From: Ww85 sp963745765
GTDB lineage: Bacteria > Desulfobacterota > Desulfobulbia > Desulfobulbales > Desulfocapsaceae
Length of the DNA stretch: 64,000 nt
NCBI GenBank assembly: GCA_963745765.1
Contig: CAVUYQ010000024.1
Location: 145,922-209,921 of the forward strand
Reading direction: 5' to 3'
In this document: piece after piece, positions 57,361 through 64,000 of the stretch
How the letters are laid out: each line of letters opens with the position of its first letter
Numbering within the stretch: position 1 is the stretch's first letter
Position numbers and translations under genes: made by a program
Notes under the pieces: model-generated
The model's input: the letters and a program-made list of their open reading frames with translations, nothing else
The model's database searches: none
What the model was told of the DNA's origin: nothing

Positions 57361-57779
57361 TTCATATCCTCCCCGAATAGAACCGTCCGCTCAGCGCTTC
57401 AATAACGTTTAACAATATCTGAAAAATCAGATGATTACATAGTAAGAAATAGTTCCTTCTTTATCAGTGAAAGATACAATAGGTCCTATTTGTAAATCGG
57501 CCAGTACCGGTAATCCCGTCATAACAGAAAAAATCCGGGAATGAGGTCGAAGGGGTGATGGTCCCTGCCGCGCTTCCTGCTCTTCTGCAAAGGGCTCATA
57601 TCTGATTAATACTATGAACTATTGTGTAAATAAATAGTGATGATTTAGTGATTATCTTTTTTATTGCAACAGACGTCGAAAATTTTGCAGACTTTTTTGC
57701 AAGTCACTTCTTTTTACGGTATCATTCATTAGTGCTGTACAGGAGTTTTTTCCGAATCTTTCCGATATAGTTAACAGAC
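57361..57779 (+). other. divergent spacer gshB/histidine kinase
   Basis: An AT-rich 419-bp spacer between divergently oriented genes; it should carry both promoters. No operator, riboswitch or hairpin with T tract was recognised. Confidence 0.4.
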
Positions 57780-59756
57780 GTGTACATGATGTTTGAGAAT
57801 AACCAGCAACAACTATTGTCACTCGCGCTGGAGGCGACCAGTGATGGTGTATGGACATGGCATATTCCCAGTGGTGAAGCCTACTTCAGCCCACCCTACT
57901 ATACCATGCTCGGCTATGAGCCAAGTGAACTGCCGGCAAGTTACGAAACCTGGACTAACCTGCTTCATCCCGATGACCTGGAGAATACCCAGTTAACCAT
58001 TCAACGCCATCTTCAGGACAAAAATGATAAATACGAGTTGGAATTTCGCCTGAAAACAAAATCGGGTGATTGGCTGTGGGTCCTCGGACGCGGCAAGGTG
58101 ATTGAATGGAGTGAGGATGATCAGCCGACACTGGTAGTCGGCAGCCATATCAACATAGATACGAGGAAGCGGACAGAACAGAAATTGGCCCGATATCAGG
58201 AACAACTGCAAGATATGGTGCGGGACAGAACCAAGGCCCTGGAACAGACAACCTCTCTGCTTGAAGCTACGCTGAACGCCATTCCTGATATCCTCGGTAT
58301 TCAGGACAACGATCACAAGATGATTCGATACAACGATGCCGGTTACCGTATCCTGAAGAAAAGACATGAAGAAGTCGTTGGCAAGCACTGTTACGAGTTG
58401 CTCGGACGCAACGAGCAATGCGAGTTGTGTGCCACCTCCGAGTGTTATCGGACAAGAGAGCCGTCTTCCGTGGTGCGTTACGAAAAAGCCCTGGATGCCT
58501 GGCTCGATGTGCGCGCCTATCCGATTTTAAATGAGAACAATGAGCTTGTCAGAGTCATCGAGCATCTTCGGGATGTCACGTCTGAAAAAAAGGCAGAAGA
58601 AGAAAACAAGCTACTGCAGGAACAATTGCTGAATGCCCAGAAAATGGAGTCGCTGGGCACACTGGCCGGTGGCATTGCCCATGATTTCAATAATCTCTTG
58701 ATGGGAATGCAGGGACAGATCAGCTTAATGGCACTTGACCTGAAACCATTCAGGGGACTTTCAGGGCAGATTGAAACGATTCAGGATTATATCAAGCGGG
58801 CGACCGACCTGACCAAGCAGCTCCTGGGTTTCGCCCGCGGCGGCAAGTACGAAGTAAAAGCCATTGATATAAACTTACTTGTGACAGACAGTGCAGCACT
58901 TTTTGGCAGGACCAATAAAGAACTTGAAATTATAGCAGAAACAGCCAGGACCCCGGTAGTTATAGAAGCAGACAGGCGGCAACTAGAACAGGTGCTGCTG
59001 AATCTTTTCATCAATGCCTGGCAGGCAATGCCGGATGGCGGCTCGTTACAGATAAAAACCGAGGTCTCTCACATCAGAAAAACTGATGAGAAACTGCACC
59101 AGATCATTCCGGGCAAGTACGCTAAGATCTCCCTCATCGATTCCGGAATCGGCATGGACGAGGAAACCCAGAAAAGAATCTTCGATCCCTTCTTTACGAC
59201 CAAGCAAAAATGTCGGGGAACCGGTCTTGGTCTTGCCTCCGCCTATGGCATCATTAAAAACCACAGAGGATATATCTACGTTACAAGCGAATTAGGCGTC
59301 GGCACGGTCTTTGATATCTACCTGCCCATTTCAGAAAAAGATCCTAATGCCGAAACCGCTCTGACAAATGAAATTTTTACCGGGCATGGAAGAATCCTGT
59401 TGGTAGACGATGAGCAGATGATCCTTGATGTCGGACAGTCAATGCTGGAAAAACTGGGTTATAATGTCACGATTTCCAGAGGCGGCGAAAAAACAATTGA
59501 ATGGGTCAAGAATATGGGAAACGAGATTGACCTCGTCATTCTCGACATGATCATGCCGGGGATTGATGGTGAAGAGGTATTTGATTATATTCAGGCCACC
59601 TGCCCCGGTTTACCGGTACTGCTCTCCAGTGGCTACACGCTGGACGGCAAAGCAGAAGCGATCATGCAAAAAGGCTGCAGCGGATTTATTCAGAAACCAT
59701 TCACCTTGAGCGAGTTGTCACGCCAGATCCGCAAGGTCCTGGTGCCTGAGAGATGA
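57780..59756 (+). CDS. hybrid sensor histidine kinase with PAS domains and receiver
   Basis: A 658-residue cytoplasmic kinase without membrane helices. PAS/PAC 1 (about 5-130) has SDGVWTWHIPSGEAYFSP; PAS 2 (about 150-265) has ATLNAIPDILGIQDNDHKMI and cysteines in HCYELLGRNEQCELCATSEC, possibly a redox or metal site. The kinase core shows AGGIAHDFNNLLMGMQGQI (H-box), NLFINAWQAMPDGG (N), and GTGLGLASAYGIIKNH (G2). A C-terminal receiver has ILLVDDEQMI and the phospho-acceptor Asp in LVILDMIMPGIDGEE. The start is GTG at 57780 or ATG at 57786. No response regulator is adjacent. Confidence 0.93.
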   Translation: MYMMFENNQQQLLSLALEATSDGVWTWHIPSGEAYFSPPYYTMLGYEPSELPASYETWTNLLHPDDLENTQLTIQRHLQDKNDKYELEFRLKTKSGDWLWVLGRGKVIEWSEDDQPTLVVGSHINIDTRKRTEQKLARYQEQLQDMVRDRTKALEQTTSLLEATLNAIPDILGIQDNDHKMIRYNDAGYRILKKRHEEVVGKHCYELLGRNEQCELCATSECYRTREPSSVVRYEKALDAWLDVRAYPILNENNELVRVIEHLRDVTSEKKAEEENKLLQEQLLNAQKMESLGTLAGGIAHDFNNLLMGMQGQISLMALDLKPFRGLSGQIETIQDYIKRATDLTKQLLGFARGGKYEVKAIDINLLVTDSAALFGRTNKELEIIAETARTPVVIEADRRQLEQVLLNLFINAWQAMPDGGSLQIKTEVSHIRKTDEKLHQIIPGKYAKISLIDSGIGMDEETQKRIFDPFFTTKQKCRGTGLGLASAYGIIKNHRGYIYVTSELGVGTVFDIYLPISEKDPNAETALTNEIFTGHGRILLVDDEQMILDVGQSMLEKLGYNVTISRGGEKTIEWVKNMGNEIDLVILDMIMPGIDGEEVFDYIQATCPGLPVLLSSGYTLDGKAEAIMQKGCSGFIQKPFTLSELSRQIRKVLVPER

Positions 59757-59922
59757 ATCGAACCGCGGACTTTTTTGATGGTATGCTCTCTCAGAGCAAA
59801 CAGATTTGTGCATATCCGTCGGCAGCAAACAAAAAATCTCTTTAATCGGCTCGCTAAAATTTTCATCGAACGATTCTATTTAAGTGCAGACTCGTCGATA
59901 TTTTCTTTCAAGAGAAAAGACC

Positions 59923-60423
59923 ATGTATTCATGGCTCCATGAGAGACTCAGCCCGAACCTGCTCAGGCGCATCCTGAATATCTATGGCCCCTACTTCGGG
60001 GCTGGAATCAAAGTAGAGCATATCAGCAATGACTGGAAAGGAGCACGAGTCTCGATGAAACTGCACTGGTATAACCAAAATATCGTCGGTGTTCATTTTG
60101 GTGGAAGCCTCTACTCGATGACAGATCCGCACCTGATGCTGATGCTCATGAACCTGCTCGGGAAGAATTATATCATCTGGGACCGTTCGGCAACCATCGA
60201 CTTCGTACGCCCCGGCAAGGGAAAAGTCACTGCTGCCTTTGAAATTAACGACCACGACCTGGTCACCATTAAAGAACAGACGAAAGATGGCGCCATTTAT
60301 TACCCCGAGTTCAGGATCAAGGTGGTTGATAACAAAGCGAAAACCGTGGCGAAAATAACAAAAGTGCTCTACATACGGGAAAAAAAGGACTCTAACACGG
60401 AGGGACAGCTGATCAGGGGGTAA
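59923..60423 (+). CDS. DUF4442 hot-dog-fold protein
   Basis: A 166-residue protein from the ATG at 59923, preceded by AAGAGAAAAGACC. The core GVHFGGSLYSMTDPHLMLML is characteristic of the DUF4442/PaaI-like acyl-CoA thioesterase superfamily. It ends in a basic tail. The substrate is unknown. The gene starts 166 bases after the kinase and is followed by the small periplasmic protein. Confidence 0.85.
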   Translation: MYSWLHERLSPNLLRRILNIYGPYFGAGIKVEHISNDWKGARVSMKLHWYNQNIVGVHFGGSLYSMTDPHLMLMLMNLLGKNYIIWDRSATIDFVRPGKGKVTAAFEINDHDLVTIKEQTKDGAIYYPEFRIKVVDNKAKTVAKITKVLYIREKKDSNTEGQLIRG

Positions 60424-60485
60424 ACTCAGATCCGCTGGTTCTCGCTTGCCCCGAAGAGCAGCATTGCAAAAAGGAGAACAATCAC

Positions 60486-60875
60486 ATGAAAACCCTCATT
60501 ATGGCTCTATTGTTGACCGTCCCGGCAACGGTGTCTGCCCAGAACAACCAGGGCATGAATCAGGCTGATATGCAGAACATGATGCAGCAAATGCAGAAAG
60601 TACAGGAATGCATGCAAAGCATCGATCAGAGCCAGTTGCTTGAGCTCCAGAAACGTTCGGAACAGGTAGGCAGTGAAATTGACGAACTCTGTGCCGCAGG
60701 AGACAGGTCAAAGGCTCAGAAGAAAGCTCTTGCTTTTGCCAAAGAAGCAGCCAAATCCCCCGCTATGAAGCAGATGCAAAAATGTGGAAAACTGGTTCAG
60801 GGTGAACTGCCCGGCATGCCCACCAACCTCGAGCGGAAAGATTTTTCTGAAACACATGTGTGTGACGAGAAATAA
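60486..60875 (+). CDS. small periplasmic protein, unknown
   Basis: A 129-residue protein with a clear signal peptide (MKTLIMALLLTVPATVSAQN; cleavage after SA) and AAAGGAGAAC upstream. The mature part is helical, Met/Gln-rich (MNQADMQNMMQQMQKVQECM) with four cysteines, the last in THVCDEK. No family is recognised; some methionine-rich periplasmic proteins bind copper, but that is not shown here. Confidence 0.75.
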   Translation: MKTLIMALLLTVPATVSAQNNQGMNQADMQNMMQQMQKVQECMQSIDQSQLLELQKRSEQVGSEIDELCAAGDRSKAQKKALAFAKEAAKSPAMKQMQKCGKLVQGELPGMPTNLERKDFSETHVCDEK

Positions 60876-60919
60876 TAAGATCCCGGACAGAAAACAATCC
60901 TTGTATTCCTGTGTCGGGA

Positions 60920-61480
60920 TTAAAAGACATCAACCTTGACCTCATATCCAAGCCTTGCGGCTATTGCCTCAAGAATATGTTTTTTGCTCGTTGTATTGCC
61001 CTGGGTATAGATATAATATTTACCGATCCGCGTCTGACCGTAATTGGAATGCTTTTCAATGCTCAGGAGCGGGGCTCCGCAGATAGTGATGCCAAGCGCA
61101 TTGACCTTCGCAATACCCATGGCTTCAATAGCCTCCGCCATCGTAATAGCCGAAGTTGGCCTTTGAATGACACGACCGCTGGGTAAGGTGACCCTGAGGT
61201 TTCGGAGAACCCCCTTTGTCTCACTTTGCAAAGGCTTACGTGTCTCAATTTTCACACGTTTTCGAACGTGTGACTCAATTTGTGATTCCCATTCCGAGCA
61301 AATAGTGCCGAATTTATTCCTGAACCGTTTCAGTCCTTTGATCGAATCGCTGAGATCTTCGGCATCCTCATACCTGTTTTCCTGATAAGCGGCGGGTGCC
61401 TCACGGGCAAGTTGCACCTCAAGCGCCTCAATGCCGGCAAGTATCTTGTCAAATGTCAGCCTCACAACGTCTACTTTCAT
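60920..61480 (-). CDS. unknown protein, 186 residues
   Basis: Chosen start MKVDVVRLTFDKILAG at 61480, with GGGAGAA upstream. The N-terminal half is a charged helical coiled coil (REAPAAYQENRYEDAEDL), the middle is basic (VRKRVKIETRKPLQSETK), and the C-terminal half contains a conserved-looking domain (LPSGRVIQRPTSAITMAEAI and GKYYIYTQGNTTSKKHIL) resembling a small DNA-associated C-terminal domain seen in restriction-linked and phage-linked proteins. I cannot name it. It borders the AT-rich right end. Confidence 0.6.
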   Translation of the reverse strand: MKVDVVRLTFDKILAGIEALEVQLAREAPAAYQENRYEDAEDLSDSIKGLKRFRNKFGTICSEWESQIESHVRKRVKIETRKPLQSETKGVLRNLRVTLPSGRVIQRPTSAITMAEAIEAMGIAKVNALGITICGAPLLSIEKHSNYGQTRIGKYYIYTQGNTTSKKHILEAIAARLGYEVKVDVF

Positions 61481-61725
61481 CAATTCTCCCAAATCATCTG
61501 CATCATCCGGCATTATACCATGTCAACCGATAACGATTCATGACAATTTCAATGGAGTTAAAATCGGATTATAGCTTATATCATGCACTTTGGGGATATT
61601 CTGCGCTTCATTGTGATCATTTCTTATTATTTCCCGTTTGCCGAACCTGAAAATAAGGGGATACTTAATTCAAACTTGTCCGTTGAAAGACAGATATAGC
61701 CACGTCGTAGATCGTTGATATAAAC

Positions 61726-61759
61726 AAAAGCCCGCTAACCATTACTGGTTGCGGGCTTT
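61726..61759 (+). terminator. hairpin, probable terminator
   Basis: AAAGCCCGC-T-AACC pairs with GGTTGCGGGCTTT around ATTACT, followed by a partial T tract. It is A- and T-flanked on both sides and stands alone, far from a gene end. Confidence 0.7.
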
Positions 61760-61792
61760 GTGTTCTTCTATGGACTTCTATGGACTACTAAA

Positions 61793-61808
61793 TGGTGCCG
61801 AAGGCGAG
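61793..61808 (-). other. tRNA-Leu 3'-end-like attachment core
   Basis: On the minus strand the sequence reads CTCGCCTTCGGCACCA, identical to a common tRNA-Leu 3' end including CCA. The TTCGA T-loop and the rest of a tRNA are not present, so it is not a gene. Integrases often use such tRNA ends; the neighbouring 10-bp tandem repeat and the shift in base composition support an att remnant. Confidence 0.5.
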
Positions 61809-62405
61809 AGACCGATACCGGTGTTTAAGTTACTGTAATTACTTAAATTAAATCACTCATTGTAGCGTCTATTCTAACATCCCTTCAGATTCCTTTCGTT
61901 CCCTTTCGTTCCATATAAGCCGTAACCCTTTTACATCATTAAAAGAATATCTCAGCTCCAGATATCATTCCGAGTTCGGGTCTTATTTCAGGAATCACAC
62001 TCAGGTATTACAGCCAACGATCTAACTGACATCAGAGATTTTTAGGATAAGGTAATATCAGAGGGCAGCTACCTTACAGTGGGTTAATAGGAATCCTAAG
62101 CAGAAGGTAAATACAAAACTGATTACCTTCGAGTTGGAAATGTTAAATTCAATATTGAGTTGCTAAAAACACCTGATCAGGAAATATCTTGTACTGGAGG
62201 CTAACAGGTAGAAACTCACTTTGTCAGTATTGTAAATTGACCAAGACTGGCAGGGTCAATATTACATACCCACCGTAAAACTGGACAAATTTATGGGGAA
62301 GGTCAGAACTTCTTGATTATCCGCAGTAAGCACTTTAACAATCATGTGTAGCGACGGACAAATTGTGGTAGGATAAGTAAACAACTCAAGCTAAGAGGTG
62401 GTATC

Positions 62406-63585
62406 ATGAACGATCTGAAGGCAAAAAGAACATATTTGTTTTTGAATCTTTTATGTTATTCAATAATCATTCTCTCTCCAGTGATGGGTTGTCCCAGTAT
62501 TTTTGCAGTGGAAATCATTTCTAAGCAGTTAACCATTAATTTAACCGATGACCTTGAGCCTCGAATATCAGGTGATAATGTTGTCTGGTACGGATCTGAC
62601 GGTTCTGATTACGAAATCTTTCTTTACAACGGATCAACAATCACACAATTGACCGATAATTCAACCAAGGACCTTGAGCCTCGAATATCAGGTGATAATG
62701 TTGTCTGGTACGGATATGACGGGTCTGATTACGAAATCTTTCTTTACAACGGATCAACTATCACACAGTTGACCGATAATTCATTCGATGACTTTGCCCC
62801 TCAAGTATCAGGTGATAATGTTGTCTGGTACGGATCTGACGGTTCTGATTACGAAATCTTTCTTTACAACGGATCAACAATCACACAATTGACCGATAAT
62901 TCATACAATGACTCTTTCCCCAAAACATCAGGTAATAATGTTGTCTGGTACGGATTTGATGGGTCTGATTACAAAATCTTTCTTTATGATGGATCAACAG
63001 TCACTTTATTGACCGATAATTCATCCAATAACTTTAACCCTCAAGTATCAGGTGATAATGTCGTCTGGCACGGGTGGGACGGGTCTGATTACGAAATCTA
63101 TTTTTACAACGGATCAATAATCACTCAATTGACCGATAATTCATACAATGACTTTTACCCTCAAGTATCAGGTGATAATGTCGTCTGGCACGGGTGGGAC
63201 GGGTCTGATACGGAAATCTATTTTTACAACGGATCAATAATCACTCAATTGACCGATAATTCATACAATGACACGGCTTCTCAGGTATCAGATGATAATG
63301 TTGTCTGGTACGGATATGACGGTTCTGATAACGAAATCTTTCTTTACAACGGATCAACAATCACACAATTGACTAACAATTCATACGATGACCTACTCCC
63401 TCAAGTATCAGATGATAATGTTGTCTGGTACGGGTATGGTGGAGTTGATGGTGGGAATGATGGAGAGATTTTCCAGCATAAATTCGTATCTTTCTGGGGA
63501 TCTCCAACGATGGGATGCAGATCAAGACAAGAAAATGAGGCTTCCAGATATAATTAATGGTTTGAAAATGTTATCTGGACAATAA
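62406..63585 (+). CDS. secreted 40-residue-repeat (beta-propeller-like) protein with dockerin-like end, frameshifted
   Basis: Starts MNDLKAKRTYLFLNLL with GAGGTGG upstream and has a signal peptide (hydrophobic YSIIILSPVMG). Eight tandem 40-residue units follow, each with NVVWYGSDGSDYEIFLYNGS and ITQLTDNS; TolB/YncE-type propeller blades have this pattern. The frame as read ends at 63557 in unnatural sequence. A one-base shift in the T run near 63470 joins it to LSGDLQRWDADQDKKMRL and PDIINGLKMLSGQ, a dockerin- or calcium-loop-like ending common in secreted anaerobe proteins, with stop at 63585. Low GC and repeat homogenisation differ from neighbours, which suggests transfer. The function is unknown. 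Confidence 0.7.
62529..63480 (+). repeat. tandem array of eight 120-bp coding repeats
   Basis: Units at about 62529, 62649, 62769, 62889, 63009, 63129, 63249 and 63369. Units 1-3 and 7 share long identical stretches, while 5 and 6 form a separate pair (NVVWHGWDGSD). The near-identity at the DNA level, including synonymous sites, points to recent duplication or gene conversion. Confidence 0.9.
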
Positions 63586-64000
63586 CTGAATAACATCTCT
63601 AATCTGGTCATTTCATACTCAACCAATTATATCGTCGAAGATAGTTCCTCATTCTCTGCAGGAACACACGTTATCGCAATGGGGGAGGCTATTATTGGCA
63701 ATGTTAACCATTTAAACAATCCTGCAACTTAGGAATGTTCCTGTATCCCTTCAGAATAGCCCCATCCTTGGCAAGCTCCGTATACACACTAAACTAAACA
63801 GGGGAAACCCAACCTTCACAGGAATAGTGTAAAGTTGAATTATATTTAGAGGTTGCAGAGATTGGAATTGGCAATCTCAACACCTCTTCATCTTCTTTGG
63901 CGCAGACCGGTTCCAGATGCACAAGAAGAAGATTTACTCTCTTAAACACCTTGTATAATGAAGGTATTCAGAAAAAACATAAGATTTTACTAAGTCTTCC
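63586..64000 (+). other. AT-rich tail with possible gene remnant
   Basis: The frame following the corrected repeat-protein stop stays open for about 45 codons (SYSTNYIVEDSSSFSAGTHV, then IAMGEAIIGNVNHL) to TAG near 63732. The pattern is like cell-surface beta-rich segments. It has no start codon or ribosome-binding site, so it is probably a remnant. The rest to 64000 shows nothing I can assign. Confidence 0.3.

Larger units (their letters stand above)
61481..62405. other. gene-free AT-rich stretch with hairpin and attachment-like core
   Basis: No gene was found in about 925 bp. It holds the hairpin at 61726-61759, the 10-bp tandem repeat TTCTATGGAC at 61766-61785 and the tRNA-end-like core at 61793-61808. 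GC content falls to the right, where the sequence resembles degenerate intergenic DNA up to the repeat-protein gene. Confidence 0.55.

Noticed and set aside
61793..61808. tRNA-Leu gene
   Set aside because: Only the acceptor 3' end matches; no T-loop, anticodon arm or D arm follows.
62529..63480. CRISPR-like array
   Set aside because: The repeats are 120-bp coding units without unique spacers, and all are in one reading frame with a signal peptide.

Overview
The window looks like a chromosomal segment of a strictly anaerobic, sulfate-reducer-type Desulfobacterota, probably near Desulfobulbales. The basis is gene content only: an Mvh-type hydrogenase joined to HdrA, several UGA-encoded selenocysteine proteins, Na+-NQR, and paralogous iron-sulfur/CCG-domain proteins. 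No rRNA or tRNA gene was found, so the placement is an inference.

Layout. 1-4.1 kb: the 3' part of argD, a cobalamin riboswitch with terminator and a 53-residue ORF, a 34-bp perfect palindrome, a frameshifted ketopantoate reductase and an unknown gene. 4.1-11.5 kb: a DsbA-family selenoprotein, a membrane GGDEF-EAL protein, a small unknown gene and a HerA-like ATPase. 11.8-17.8 kb: the nqrABCDEF operon plus an NqrM-like protein. 18.1-23.2 kb (minus strand): corC, lnt, prfB (with its programmed frameshift) and a GlcF-like iron-sulfur protein. 23.5-27.2 kb: biotin carboxylase and a fused alpha-beta carboxyltransferase. 27.2-33.6 kb: sugar-phosphate salvage pair, DsrE-like protein, aroC and a ClC channel. 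33.6-39.5 kb: gltD and gltB. 40.4-50.5 kb: a PilZ protein, then a minus-strand hydrogenase operon. 51-61.5 kb: galE, a tautomerase, ligA, glutaredoxin, an ABC exporter, gshB, a hybrid histidine kinase and small proteins. 61.5-64 kb: AT-rich DNA with a tRNA-Leu-end-like attachment core and a 40-residue-repeat secreted protein.

The main result is the hydrogenase operon. Read 5' to 3' on the minus strand it holds a maturation protease, an HTH/4Fe-4S/CCG fusion protein, a double-FAD HdrA, MvhD, MvhG, MvhA, a small CxxC protein and HypD. Four of these genes are interrupted by one in-frame TGA, each at a position where the family has a catalytic or cluster cysteine. Each TGA is followed by a SECIS-like hairpin, and three of the hairpins have identical geometry. 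With the UPWC protein at 4.1 kb this makes five probable selenoproteins that a standard gene caller would truncate or split. The operon encodes a probable H2-using, flavin-based electron-bifurcating complex, its HypD maturation factor and its C-terminal protease.

Three copies of a previously unlabelled 160-162 bp MITE-like element (imperfect terminal inverted repeats, 6-7 bp target duplications, internal hairpin) are dispersed in the window. One sits exactly at the start codon of the HerA-like gene. A second, 37-bp repeat occurs three times. About nine single-base frameshifts in short homopolymers break otherwise normal genes, several of them housekeeping genes; sequencing or assembly error is the simplest explanation, with real decay possible for some.
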